Assembly: GCF_900215485.1 (NCBI RefSeq)
Contig: NZ_OCMZ01000001.1
Coordinates: forward strand, 806,001 to 870,000
DNA length: 64,000 bases
Source of the DNA: Nitrosovibrio sp. Nv4
GTDB lineage: Bacteria; Pseudomonadota; Gammaproteobacteria; Burkholderiales; Nitrosomonadaceae
Direction of reading: 5' to 3'
The notes below the pieces were generated by a model, which made no database searches, was not told where the DNA came from, and saw nothing but the letters and a program-made list of their open reading frames with translations. Shown in pieces: positions 49,093 to 58,460 of the stretch. The first letter of the stretch is position 1. Each line of letters begins with the position of its first letter. The position numbers and the translations under genes are program-made.

Positions 49093-49833
49093 CTATAAAT
49101 TCACGCTGCGTCCCCCGTCCACCGCGATGATCTGACCCGTGATGTATGGCGCGTCGGCGATGAGGAATGCTACGGTTCTCGCGATATCATCCGGCTCGCC
49201 CGTTCTTTTCAGCGGTGTCCTGTCGATGATGTGCTGGCGCGATGCTTCATCCGTCCATTCGCCTTGCTCCGGCCACAGAATAGGACCTGGAGAGATGCCA
49301 TTCACCCGGATTTCCGGCGCAAGCTCAAGCGCCAGGGATCGGGTAAGGGAGGCCAGGCCACCTTTTGCGGCATTGTATACCACGTATTTTTTCAGCGGCC
49401 ACTCTGCATGGATATCCACGATATTTACAATGCAGCCGTGCTGTGCTCTGAGCTGTAGCACCGCGGCCTGCGACAGAAACAGGGGAGCCTTCAGGTTGCT
49501 GCCGACAAGATCATCCCACATCTTCTCGGTAATCTCCCCTAGTGGAGTGGGAAAAAAGCTGGAAGCATTATTGATAAGTGCATCAAGTTTTCCAAAATGC
49601 TGTACAGCCTCATCAATTAAATCGGGTAGTCGTGAAATGTCGAGCAGGTCGGCTTGCACTAATGCTACCGAACCGGGCCGGGCCTGATTCAGCTCGGCCT
49701 GTAACGCCCGCGCCTCTCTCTCGGATGATCGATAGTGTATGGCCAGATTTGCTCCTTGCGCATGCAGTCTACGGCAGGTGGCGGCGCCTACCCGTCTAGC
49801 CCCCCCGGTGATGAGTATCACTTTCCCTCGCAT
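49093..49833 (-). CDS. Short-chain dehydrogenase, pteridine reductase (FolM) type
   Basis: A 246-residue SDR. TGGARRVGA replaces the classical TGxxxGxG in the nucleotide loop, the TGxxxRxG form typical of pteridine reductases, which use NADPH. The catalytic YNAAK and the NNAS motif are present, and the C-terminal GQIIAVDGGRSV is typical. It may reduce dihydropteridines in folate or tetrahydromonapterin metabolism; the substrate is inferred. The ATG at 49833 gives MRGKVILITGG; a longer frame to 49914 overlaps the divergent methyltransferase start. Confidence 0.85.
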   Translation of the reverse strand: MRGKVILITGGARRVGAATCRRLHAQGANLAIHYRSSEREARALQAELNQARPGSVALVQADLLDISRLPDLIDEAVQHFGKLDALINNASSFFPTPLGEITEKMWDDLVGSNLKAPLFLSQAAVLQLRAQHGCIVNIVDIHAEWPLKKYVVYNAAKGGLASLTRSLALELAPEIRVNGISPGPILWPEQGEWTDEASRQHIIDRTPLKRTGEPDDIARTVAFLIADAPYITGQIIAVDGGRSVNL

Positions 49834-49912
49834 CGCTATCTCCTCTACACTTGCTCCTCGAAATTTGTGAACCCAACGGTTTTCGTAACTTGTACAGAGT
49901 AGCATAGAGCCC

Positions 49913-51103
49913 ATGCAGCCACTACCATCACTACCCTTACCAAACGAACCCGCCCTCGAGCATAGCCGCGCAGTAAGAGAACTTATTCAAACTGAAGTCG
50001 CTGCCGCTGGCGGCTGGATTTCATTCGAACATTACATGAGGCTGGCGTTATATGCACCCGGGCTGGGTTATTACAGCGGCGGCGCAGCCAAATTTGGCCA
50101 GGCGGGAGATTTTGTCACCGCACCCGAAATCTCCCCACTGTTTGGCAGGGCGGTGGCACGGCAGGCCGCGCAGATAATTGAACTCGTGGATGGCGACAGC
50201 GACATTCTGGAATTCGGAGCAGGTACCGGTAAACTTGCGCTCGATTTACTGCTTGAACTGGAAAAACTGGGCAGCTTGCCGAGACGGTATTTTATTCTCG
50301 AAGTCAGTGGAGAGCTGCAACAGCGGCAGCGGCAAATATTCGAAAGCTTCGCGCCGCACCTTGCTTCGCGGGTTGCCTGGCTGGAGCATTTGCCTGCGGA
50401 ATTCAATGGACTGATACTGGCCAATGAGGTACTTGACGCCATGCCCGTGCATCTTGTGGTATGGCGTGGCGCTGATCTGTTCGAGCGGGGCGTAATATCC
50501 GACGGCGGTGAATTCAGGTGGAGCGATCAGCCGCTTAAAGCAGGACAGCTTTTCGAGGCGGCGTGCCGACTAAATCCGCAGATTGATCCGGGCAGAGATA
50601 ATATTAGCGAATATCTCAGCGAGATTAATCTTGCCTCCAGGCATTTCATGCTCAGCCTTGCCGATATTTTGCAGCGGGGCGCCATCATCCTGATCGACTA
50701 CGGCTTTGGACGGGACGAGTATTACCATCCCCAGCGGAAGATGGGAACACTGATGTGCCATTATCGCCATCATGCCCATGACAATCCCTTCTATCTGCCG
50801 GGCTTGCAGGATATCACCAGCCATGTCGATTTCAGTGCTGTTGCCAGCGCTGCCTCGGATGGAGGATTGGAGTTGCTGGGCTACACCAGTCAGGCATATT
50901 TTCTCATCAATTGTGGAATTACCGAAATTCTGGCACAAACGCCAGCGGAAGATGCAAAGAACTATTTGCCGCTGGCGAATCAGGTGCAAAAGCTGCTGAG
51001 TCCGGCAGAAATGGGCGAATTATTCAAGGTTATTGCCTTCGGCAGGAATGTTCGCCACGCTCTGACCGGATTCGTCAGTGGAGATAAAAGCCGTATGTTG
51101 TAA
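49913..51103 (+). CDS. MidA/NDUFAF7-like SAM-dependent methyltransferase
   Basis: A 396-residue member of the MidA/COG1565 family. The N-terminal GGWISFEHYMRLALYAPGLGYYSGG (two parts) and FVTAPEISPLFG, then the SAM motif ILEFGAGTGKLALDLL, are diagnostic. The eukaryotic relative methylates an Arg of complex I subunit NDUFS2; the bacterial role is not established. It is divergent from the SDR gene with 79 bases between starts. Confidence 0.92.
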   Translation: MQPLPSLPLPNEPALEHSRAVRELIQTEVAAAGGWISFEHYMRLALYAPGLGYYSGGAAKFGQAGDFVTAPEISPLFGRAVARQAAQIIELVDGDSDILEFGAGTGKLALDLLLELEKLGSLPRRYFILEVSGELQQRQRQIFESFAPHLASRVAWLEHLPAEFNGLILANEVLDAMPVHLVVWRGADLFERGVISDGGEFRWSDQPLKAGQLFEAACRLNPQIDPGRDNISEYLSEINLASRHFMLSLADILQRGAIILIDYGFGRDEYYHPQRKMGTLMCHYRHHAHDNPFYLPGLQDITSHVDFSAVASAASDGGLELLGYTSQAYFLINCGITEILAQTPAEDAKNYLPLANQVQKLLSPAEMGELFKVIAFGRNVRHALTGFVSGDKSRML

Positions 51104-51290
51104 AACATCCAGCGGTACTTGTCACGGGACAGGCGATGTTGATTGCGAGAGCGTAATCGTGGGCGCTGTCACGGTTCTGACGCGATCTGTGCGGCAGCCC
51201 GCTCGGGTTTTTCCTCCGACGTGCTATTATTAGATGAGCTTAATAGAGGTTTTGGAAAAATTAGAAACTGAGGTGTGGGAGAGCAATGCT

Positions 51291-51725
51291 ATGGCGACTG
51301 TAAGGCAATTACTGGAAGGCAAGGGATTTGAAGTGGCAAGCATCGAGCCGGACAAGTCGGTATACGACGCCATGAAATTGATGGCTGCCAAAAATATTGG
51401 CGCGTTGCTGGTGCTACAGAATGGAAAATTGGCCGGTATCTTTACTGAAAGAGATTATTCGCGGAAGGCATATCTGCTGGATAAATCCTCGAAGGACATT
51501 CAGGTAAAAGAACTCATGACCTCGCAGGTAGCATATGTAAGTCCTGACTATACGGTCGAGGATTGCATGGCATTGGTTACCGAGATGAGGGTGCGCCATT
51601 TGCCCGTGCTCGAGAACAACGAAGTGTTTGGCATTATCTCCATTGGCGATCTGGTCAAGGATGCCATCTCCGGACAGGAATTCATTATTCATCAGCTCGA
51701 ACGTTACATATACGGAATTCGCTGA
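51291..51725 (+). CDS. CBS-domain protein (tandem CBS pair)
   Basis: A 144-residue protein built of two CBS domains: VASIEPDKSVYDAMKLMAAKNIGALLV (in two parts) with GIFTERDYSRK, and VAYVSPDYTVEDCMALVTEMRVRHLPV (in two parts) with GIISIGDLVKDAI. Such pairs bind adenine nucleotides and sense energy state; no partner domain is fused. The ATG at 51291 has GGGAGAG upstream and gives MATVRQLLEGKGF; an ATG at 51234 would add 19 residues and is less likely. Confidence 0.88.
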   Translation: MATVRQLLEGKGFEVASIEPDKSVYDAMKLMAAKNIGALLVLQNGKLAGIFTERDYSRKAYLLDKSSKDIQVKELMTSQVAYVSPDYTVEDCMALVTEMRVRHLPVLENNEVFGIISIGDLVKDAISGQEFIIHQLERYIYGIR

Positions 51726-52278
51726 TTGAAATACCGGTGTCCGGCGTTTGCGATCTTTCTTCCGCCGCATCGCCGCCGACCCGGATGTTGCCGCTGTAAT
51801 AACGCGCCTCGACTTCTCGGGACTGCTCAATAACGTCCGCAGTGATTTGCCATCATCGGCGAAGGAGTGGAAGCAAAGCAAGAGGCTGTGCTCGGAAGTT
51901 CCGTCTCGGTCATATCACCGATTCAGCTAGCGTGACAGCGCGGTGGAGGTAAAAAAACTTCCAAACAGAGCGAAAACAAAGCGTAGAGAATTGTAGCTCG
52001 ATCTCGTTGTCCTACCCTTTCTGAGCGAGATATTCTTGAATCAGGCAAGTTCGATGCGTCGCTGGCCTTCTACAAGTGTCACGTATTACTTAAAATTGCC
52101 CGAGTTACCCGAGTCAGGTCAGCACCCATAGAGCGATTCCTGATGTCTGGGAGATATCCAATTGCCTTCTACCCCCCTCTACCTTTTGAATGCTTTAGCG
52201 AGTAGACTTTTCGAATGCCACGCGTTCCAACAGAAGTAGAAGTAGGAAAAACAGTCTACGGCTTTTATCAGCGGACAC
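51726..52278 (+). other. Long gap before the GlcF-like gene
   Basis: These 553 bases hold no confident gene. A 60-codon TTG-led frame (51748-51930), rich in Arg and Ser, begins SFFRRIAADPDVAAVITRL, which looks protein-like, but no family is recognised and there is no ribosome binding site; it may be a gene remnant. No tRNA, terminator or strong repeat was found. Confidence 0.4.
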
Positions 52279-53703
52279 ATGATCATGAAGCCTACTGATC
52301 TTCCGCCCAATTTTTCTCCCGATTCGCCGAGCGTCGAAATAAGCGCCAAAATAAGCGCGGAAGCGAACCTGTGCGTCTCGTGCGGTCTTTGTCTGCCCCA
52401 TTGCCCCACCTATCGCATCACACAATCGGAAGCCGATTCGCCCCGTGGGCGCATCGCCCTGATGAGCGGGGTTGCCGGAGGGCGCATTCCGATGAATGAA
52501 CGCTTTGAACTGCATATGGACCGCTGCCTTACGTGTCGCGCCTGTGAAGCGGTCTGCCCGAATCATGTACGTTTTGGGCAATTGATGGATGGGGCTCGTG
52601 CCATGATAGCATCCTCGCCACCCGATCTCCTGAGGGAAAAAACGGGGATGCGGAAACCCTGGTTCCGTAGATGGGTGGAACGTGAATTAGTTGCAAAATC
52701 CGCACGCATCGACGCTTTGCGCCCGCTCCTACGTTTTTATCAGGGAAGTGGTTTGCAGAAATTGATGCGAAAATCCAGGCTGTTGGGGCAAACAAAATTC
52801 GCCCTGCTGGAGGCGCAGTTGCCACATGTCGACAAGCCTTGCTCCTTGTCAGGCGGAACGAGTAATACCCGGTCCTGGCAGGAAATTTACCCCTCGATCG
52901 GCAAGCCACGCGGAGATGTAGGTCTATTCCTCGGTTGCGTAGCGCGACTGACGGACGCCCCAACGCTTAACGCGACAATACTGGTACTTAATCGTCTGGG
53001 TTATACGGTGCATGTGCCGCGCACGCAAACCTGTTGCGGCGCCCTGCATCAGCACAGCGGCGATATGCACGCGGCGGCACAACTGGCGCGCGAGAATACG
53101 AAAGCTTTCGATGGATTGAATTTGCATGCGATTATCAGCACGGCGTCAGGGTGCGGCGTGCAATTGGCGGAGTATTCCTTCTTCCCGGCATCGCAACCGT
53201 CAAGAAAATCCACTCCAGTACAACAGCAAGCAAGAGAGGACGACTTGAAAGGCCGACTGCCGGGTAAGGCAGCCGGCAAATCCCGGCCCAAGGTCATGGA
53301 CATCAGCACGTTTCTTGCAGTGGCTGAAGGATGGGATGACGTAAAGCTGGCACCCTTGCCGCACAAGATCTCTGTGCACGAGCCCTGCAGTCTGCGCAAT
53401 GTGCTTCGCTGTGCAGCCCATCCATACACGTTGTTGGCACGTATTCCGGGTGCGCTGATTGAACCGCTTGCCGGGAATGATCAGTGCTGCGGAGCGGCTG
53501 GAACCTATTTTCTTGATCAGCCGGAGATGGCAGGTATGCTCCTGCGTGATAAAATTGGTGCGTTGAACGCAAGTGGTGCGCGTTATCTCGCCACATCCAA
53601 TGTTGGCTGCGCCATGCATATTGCCAGCGCGCTGCGCGAAGCCGGCTCAGAGATTGAAGTGGTGCATCCGGTGGCACTTATCGCACGGCAGATGAGTATA
53701 TGA
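52279..53703 (+). CDS. GlcF-like (Fe-S)-binding protein, glycolate oxidase iron-sulfur subunit type
   Basis: A 474-residue protein with two 4Fe-4S motifs near the N-terminus (CVSCGLCLPHCP at about 32-43 and CLTCRACEAVCP at about 83-94) and two CCG-type cysteine-rich domains (FLGCVARL with TCCGALHQHSG, and HEPCSLRN with CCGAAGTYFL). This is the plan of GlcF, which passes electrons from GlcD/GlcE to quinone when glycolate is oxidised. GlcD and GlcE are not in the window. A low-complexity Lys/Gln/Arg-rich linker at about residues 305-340 is larger than in E. coli GlcF. ATGs at 52279 and 52285 are both possible. Confidence 0.85.
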   Translation: MIMKPTDLPPNFSPDSPSVEISAKISAEANLCVSCGLCLPHCPTYRITQSEADSPRGRIALMSGVAGGRIPMNERFELHMDRCLTCRACEAVCPNHVRFGQLMDGARAMIASSPPDLLREKTGMRKPWFRRWVERELVAKSARIDALRPLLRFYQGSGLQKLMRKSRLLGQTKFALLEAQLPHVDKPCSLSGGTSNTRSWQEIYPSIGKPRGDVGLFLGCVARLTDAPTLNATILVLNRLGYTVHVPRTQTCCGALHQHSGDMHAAAQLARENTKAFDGLNLHAIISTASGCGVQLAEYSFFPASQPSRKSTPVQQQAREDDLKGRLPGKAAGKSRPKVMDISTFLAVAEGWDDVKLAPLPHKISVHEPCSLRNVLRCAAHPYTLLARIPGALIEPLAGNDQCCGAAGTYFLDQPEMAGMLLRDKIGALNASGARYLATSNVGCAMHIASALREAGSEIEVVHPVALIARQMSI

Positions 53704-53766
53704 TTTTGAGATATCGCTTTATCGTTCCCATCCAATATTGCTTTCATTGTTTGCCGAAGGACCTTC

Positions 53767-54393
53767 ATGCCAAATCTGGATAAATTTATCATCAGTTTCG
53801 ACCATGCATTGCGCACCCTGCTGACGCCCGCACAAACGCTGCGGCCGGTCCCCGGTACTCAACTGCCGGAAGTCGGATTGAACGATTCGGAGAAACACGA
53901 ATCCGCCGCACTGATGCGCATCAATCACACCGGCGAAATCTGCGCGCAAGCGCTATATCAGGGACAGGCGCTTACCGCGCGCAACGTAGAGGTGCAACAT
54001 ACGCTGGCGCAAGCGGCGCGGGAGGAGACGGAGCATCTTGCCTGGACTGAGCGGCGTATTGCTGAATTGAGCGGGCGCAAGAGTATATTGAATCCGTTAT
54101 GGTACGGCGGATCGTTCGCCATTGGCGCCCTGGCGGGCGTACTTGGCGATAAATGGAACCTTGGTTTTCTTGCGGAAACCGAACGTCAGGTTACGGCCCA
54201 TCTGGCCGGGCATTTGAAGCGCTTACCGCATCACGATGGAAAAAGCCGCGCCATCGTTGCACAGATGCAGATCGACGAAGCCGGCCATGCTACCTCAGCC
54301 ATGTCGCACGGTGGCGTGGAATTGCCGATGCCTGTGAAGCTGATGATGAACCTTGGATCAAAAGTGATGACGGGAACCGCATATTGGGTTTGA
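53767..54393 (+). CDS. coq7: Ubiquinone hydroxylase Coq7
   Basis: A 208-residue di-iron hydroxylase of ubiquinone synthesis. The carboxylate/His ligand motifs are [35 protein letters not shown] and [10 protein letters not shown]. It hydroxylates the polyprenyl ring at C6, replacing UbiF in many betaproteobacteria. The N-terminus MPNLDKFI and length are normal. It converges with the osmC-like gene. Confidence 0.96.
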   Translation: MPNLDKFIISFDHALRTLLTPAQTLRPVPGTQLPEVGLNDSEKHESAALMRINHTGEICAQALYQGQALTARNVEVQHTLAQAAREETEHLAWTERRIAELSGRKSILNPLWYGGSFAIGALAGVLGDKWNLGFLAETERQVTAHLAGHLKRLPHHDGKSRAIVAQMQIDEAGHATSAMSHGGVELPMPVKLMMNLGSKVMTGTAYWV

Positions 54394-54421
54394 ACGAAAA
54401 AATTTGACCGAAAGAACGTTT

Positions 54422-54838
54422 TCACGCTTCCACGATTTCAAAGTCATGCGTCAGTTTCGCGGTTTTTCCCAGCATTATCGAGGCTGAGCAATATTTCTCC
54501 GCAGAAAGAGTGATCGCCCGCTCTATCTGTTGAGGATTAAGTTTTTTGCCGGTCAGAATAAAATGGAAATGAATTCGGGTGAATACCTTGGGTTCTTGCG
54601 GAGCCCTCTCCGCCTCGATTTCCACCTCGCAATTGCTGATGTCCTGGCGGCTCTTTTTTAGAATCAGCACAACGTCAAAGGCCGCGCAACCGCCGGTCCC
54701 CATCAACAATATTTCCATCGGACGCGGGCCGGAGTTTTTACCGCCGGCTTCCGGCGGCCCATCCATCAGCACTGCATGACCGCTGCCGGACTCAGCCAGA
54801 AAACTCATCCCATCCTTCCATTCAATGCGCGCTTTCAT
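54422..54838 (-). CDS. OsmC-family protein
   Basis: A 138-residue OsmC/YhfA-like protein. The thiol motif GTGGCAAFDVVLILKK carries the Cys at about residue 51, and IERAITLSAEKYCSASIML carries the second. Known relatives reduce organic or fatty-acid hydroperoxides; the YhfA branch is less studied. Downstream, it converges with coq7 with a 28-base gap. Confidence 0.9.
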   Translation of the reverse strand: MKARIEWKDGMSFLAESGSGHAVLMDGPPEAGGKNSGPRPMEILLMGTGGCAAFDVVLILKKSRQDISNCEVEIEAERAPQEPKVFTRIHFHFILTGKKLNPQQIERAITLSAEKYCSASIMLGKTAKLTHDFEIVEA

Positions 54839-55091
54839 GCTGTTCCTTTCCGAGGATTTGAAGCGTTTATTTTAATATCGTTCTGGCGAAAAAGAGTTCG
54901 CAGAGTAGTTCGTTTTTCCTGGCGGCAAATAGTCAAAAATAAACGATGGATATCAATGCATTGCAGGCGAAAGCAAACTACGGTGGTGGCAATTCTCATG
55001 ATGCACGCAAATTATACAAAGCAATAAATATTCGAAAGTACGTGAAAGTACAAGATGAGAGCAGGTTCCGGAGCCGTGGAGAAGGGAATTT

Positions 55092-55853
55092 TCAGAGCTG
55101 ATCTGAAACGGGAATCAGCCGATACCATAACAGGCCGATGACCTCATGGAAGAATAAACTGCTTCTTAGCAGCGCTCCAGCCGTCGGAATGAATGCGAAT
55201 ATATCCGTTTTATATCGCGTAGTGTATGCGGTAGCAGCGGGGATTACCTTAAACCCCGCCTGCTCGAACTCTCTGACCGCCCTCGGCATATGCCAGGCAT
55301 GCGTGACCAGTGCGATACGGCTGACCTCGTCCCTTTTGAGTATCTCAAAAGTCTTGTACGCGTTTTCACGGGTGTTGCGCGAAGCGCCCTCTATCCATTT
55401 AACCGGCACCTGAAATTCTCTCTCCAGCACCGTTTTCATTTGAGCCGCTTCAGAAGAGCTATTGCCGAGCGGTGCCCCACCCGTCGCCAGCAGAGGTTTT
55501 CCTGTGAGGCGATGCAGTCGCGCGGCATAACGGACGCGCTCGAGTGTATAGCGGCCCACCGTATCATTGCCATATTCCGGGGCGTTGTAGTATGTACCTC
55601 CGCCCAGCACGACGATGGCCTCGACATCATTATCGGCGGGGCTGTGCCTGGGGCGTGTTTCCAGTTTTTGCAACAGCGCGTCAGCCACAATTGGAGTGGA
55701 CTGGAGATAAAACAGCGCCAGCATCATGACCATCAACCCCTTGCCTAGCCCCGGCCGGGTCTTCAGAAACAGAACCCCCGCGGCGCCCAACAGAATAAGA
55801 TTGAACGGAGGGAGTAGAAATGCGCTTGTCAGGTTAGTCGCAAACCAGCTCAT
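55092..55853 (-). CDS. ElyC/SanA/YdcF-family DUF218 membrane protein
   Basis: A 253-residue protein with two N-terminal membrane helices (about residues 12-30 and 37-55) and a DUF218 domain (AIVVLGGGTYYN, then ATGGAPLGNSSSEAAQM, and ALVTHAWHMPRA). ElyC of E. coli affects peptidoglycan precursor lipid use in the cold; SanA affects envelope permeability. The 253-base region between this gene and the OsmC gene holds nothing recognisable. Confidence 0.9.
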   Translation of the reverse strand: MSWFATNLTSAFLLPPFNLILLGAAGVLFLKTRPGLGKGLMVMMLALFYLQSTPIVADALLQKLETRPRHSPADNDVEAIVVLGGGTYYNAPEYGNDTVGRYTLERVRYAARLHRLTGKPLLATGGAPLGNSSSEAAQMKTVLEREFQVPVKWIEGASRNTRENAYKTFEILKRDEVSRIALVTHAWHMPRAVREFEQAGFKVIPAATAYTTRYKTDIFAFIPTAGALLRSSLFFHEVIGLLWYRLIPVSDQL

Positions 55854-55956
55854 GATTTGATTCGCGAGTAAGGCACCAAAACGTATTTTTATTATTCGGC
55901 ATAAACTTGAGCGAGGAGACGGTTATCCCCTGGCATAGCGTTTGCGAATGGGAAAT

Positions 55957-55991
55957 AAAAAAGCCGGCGCGGGGATGCGTCGGCTTTTTTT
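55957..55991. terminator. Bidirectional terminator next to the cytochrome gene
   Basis: AAAAAAGCCGGCGC and GCGTCGGCTTTTTT pair, with one G-T wobble, around a GGGGAT loop. It lies 17 bases past the cytochrome c stop on the minus strand, and can act on the plus strand too. Confidence 0.9.
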
Positions 55992-56007
55992 CAGATTTAA
56001 CCCCGAA

Positions 56008-56319
56008 TTATTTGAGCGTTAGAATCCACTGTGCCAAAGCCTTGGCATCAGCCTCATTGACCTTTGCGTTTGGCGGCATCGGAACCGGGCCCCAAACTCC
56101 CTGGCTTCCTTTCTGCACTTTTACTGCCAGACTGTCCGCGGCCTTCGGATCGCCCTTATACTTGGCTGCGATATCCTTGAGTGCCGGCCCGACCAATTTC
56201 TTGTCAACGGTGTGACAATTCAGGCACCCGCTTTTTTTTGCCAAATCGGGGTTCGCTTGCGCGGTACCCACGGTTAGAAGGGCTGATGCCGCAACCATTC
56301 CTATCCAGACAGCTTTCAT
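56008..56319 (-). CDS. Class I cytochrome c (c-551/c-552 type)
   Basis: A 103-residue protein with a signal peptide ending AQA (cut before Asn23), haem motif Cys32-Leu-Asn-Cys35-His36 and the axial Met81 in PVPMPPN. This is a small soluble periplasmic cytochrome of the c-551/c-552 type, an electron carrier. In ammonia oxidisers such proteins carry electrons from the cytochrome c-554/cM552 route to the terminal oxidase; the exact partner here is inferred. It is downstream of the YyaL gene (gap 19 bases) and ends at a terminator. Confidence 0.93.
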   Translation of the reverse strand: MKAVWIGMVAASALLTVGTAQANPDLAKKSGCLNCHTVDKKLVGPALKDIAAKYKGDPKAADSLAVKVQKGSQGVWGPVPMPPNAKVNEADAKALAQWILTLK

Positions 56320-56338
56320 ACTTTCTCCTTTTATCCGA

Positions 56339-58423
56339 TTAATTTATAGAAAGGGGACTTATCTTACCTTGAATTTCGCAGACACGCAGCAATTCCCGCA
56401 AGTCGGAGATCTCCGGTAAACATTTAACGCCGTGGCAGACCCAGGCGTTGACAGCATTATCCACTGCTGCTGGTTTACTCAGACTCGGCGGCAGCCCAAC
56501 AAGTTCCACGGGCAACGCAAGCACAACCGTGTGGAGGAAACTGTATCGCAACGCATTTTCCCATTCCGTGAGAGCATGTGCTTCTCCACGAAGGATGATA
56601 ACTTGCCGCGGTGTCAGCGATTGCTCCAGCGCTGCCAGCAAACCACAACAGGAACTGGTGTAGCGGGATATGGTGGGATAGAACAAGCCAAGGGTACGCT
56701 CCGCCGCTTCCAGATAACGGGATTCACCCAGCAGATGCCCCAGCCGCTGCAGGGCGTACGCCGCAACGCCATTACCTGAAGGCGTGGCGTTATCATGGCT
56801 CGGCTTGGGGCGATGAATCAGTTTTTCGTGATCGTGGCTGGTAAAGAAAAAACCCCCCGCCGGTTTGTCTTCGAATTGCTCCAGCAACACATCGGCCAGC
56901 GCAATGGCAAAATCCAGATCATCCTGGCGGAACTCTGCCTGCATCAGTTCCAGTAAACCGTCCAGCAGAAATGCATGATCGTCCAGATACGCATTGAGAT
57001 GGGCGTTGCCATCCTTGTAAGTTGCAAGCAGGCGGTCATTCCGCCATAACGTAGCGCGAATGAAGTCCACCGCCCGAGCAGCCGATCGTATCCAGTCATC
57101 GCGTCCGAATACACGACCCGCACGCGCCATTCCCTTGATCATCAGGCCGTTCCAGCTGGTCAGAATTTTCTCGTCACGGCCCGGATGCACGCGCAGTTCG
57201 CGCTCGGCGAGTAGTTTTCTGCGCGCCGATGCAAGTCTTTCCCGGGCTTCCTTCTGGCTGATACCAATACCTTTGGCAATTTCCTCCAGCGGTTCGGTCA
57301 CTACCAGATTCCAGTGCTCGTGTTCGAAGTTTGCACTGCTCGTGAGGCCGTAATATGGCGCAATGACGGCATACTCTTCCGGCGACAAAATTTGCGCCAC
57401 TTGTGTGCGATCCCATACGTAGAACTTGCCTTCCTCGTTTTCCGAATCGGCATCCAATGTCGAATAGTAACCGCCGCCGGTTCCGTCCCTGCCGTGCGGT
57501 TGCATTTCGCGCATTACCCATTCGGCTGTTTCCTCCACGATTCGTTTGAACAAAGGATTGTGAGACGCAAGCCAAGCGTCGGCATAAAGCCGCAGCAACG
57601 GGCCATTGTCATAAAGCATTTTCTCGAAATGTGGAATGTGCCAGTACTGATCCGTACTGTAGCGGCAGAAACCGCCGCCCAGCTGGTCGTAGATGCCCCC
57701 CTCCGCCATCTTTTGCAGAGTATAAGTTGCCATCTGCAAGGCTTCGTCATTCCCTGTCGCAAAGTAACGGCGCAAGCAAAATTCAAGTTCGGTGGGGTGA
57801 AGGAATTTTGGTGCACCACCAAAACCGCCATTCTCGGAATCGAACCGGTTCTTCAGCTCCGTTAGCGCCTGATCAAACGGCTGCTCCGAAAATTCCGGCG
57901 TTGCCGCACTTTTTGATGGCAGCATGTTGGCAAACGACTTCAGCAGCGACGCGCTCTGTCGCTCGATCTCTGTACTGCGAACATGATAAGTCTGGGCCAC
58001 GCGCGGCAATAAATCGAGAAAACCGGGTAAACCATGCCGCGGCGTTTTGGGAAAATAGGTGCCGCCGAAGAACGGCTTTTGATCGGGCGTCAGAAACAGG
58101 GTCAACGGCCAGCCCCCGCTGCGTTGAGTCAACATGTAAAGGGCTATCTGATAAATCTGATCAATATCAGGGCGCTCCTCGCGATCCACCTTGATGTTGA
58201 CGAAATCCTGGTTCATCGCAGCAGCGACTTCCGCGTCTTCGAAGCATTCGTGCGCCATGACATGGCACCAGTGACAGGCCGAATAGCCGACGGAAAGCAG
58301 TATCGGCTTGTTCTGCGCGCGCGCCAGCGCCAGCGCTTCCTCCCCCCACGGATACCAGTCCACGGGGTTGTCGACATGCTGAAGCAGGTAAGGGCTGGTT
58401 TCGGTGGCGAGATGGTTGGGCAT
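56339..58423 (-). CDS. YyaL-type thioredoxin-domain protein (DUF255)
   Basis: A 694-residue protein. The N-terminal thioredoxin-like DUF255 domain has [20 protein letters not shown] with CHWC in the active-site position (about residue 49-52), followed by a long (alpha/alpha)6-type barrel to the end. Called spermatogenesis-associated/YyaL family; enzymatic role is not established. A longer frame to 58618 lies within ilvD; the ATG at 58423 gives [14 protein letters not shown], a standard start. It lies between ilvD and the cytochrome gene, same strand. Confidence 0.93.
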   Translation of the reverse strand: MPNHLATETSPYLLQHVDNPVDWYPWGEEALALARAQNKPILLSVGYSACHWCHVMAHECFEDAEVAAAMNQDFVNIKVDREERPDIDQIYQIALYMLTQRSGGWPLTLFLTPDQKPFFGGTYFPKTPRHGLPGFLDLLPRVAQTYHVRSTEIERQSASLLKSFANMLPSKSAATPEFSEQPFDQALTELKNRFDSENGGFGGAPKFLHPTELEFCLRRYFATGNDEALQMATYTLQKMAEGGIYDQLGGGFCRYSTDQYWHIPHFEKMLYDNGPLLRLYADAWLASHNPLFKRIVEETAEWVMREMQPHGRDGTGGGYYSTLDADSENEEGKFYVWDRTQVAQILSPEEYAVIAPYYGLTSSANFEHEHWNLVVTEPLEEIAKGIGISQKEARERLASARRKLLAERELRVHPGRDEKILTSWNGLMIKGMARAGRVFGRDDWIRSAARAVDFIRATLWRNDRLLATYKDGNAHLNAYLDDHAFLLDGLLELMQAEFRQDDLDFAIALADVLLEQFEDKPAGGFFFTSHDHEKLIHRPKPSHDNATPSGNGVAAYALQRLGHLLGESRYLEAAERTLGLFYPTISRYTSSCCGLLAALEQSLTPRQVIILRGEAHALTEWENALRYSFLHTVVLALPVELVGLPPSLSKPAAVDNAVNAWVCHGVKCLPEISDLRELLRVCEIQGKISPLSIN

Positions 58424-58460
58424 GGGCGATGGTGACTGAAATAGTACCTGTACAGGACGA

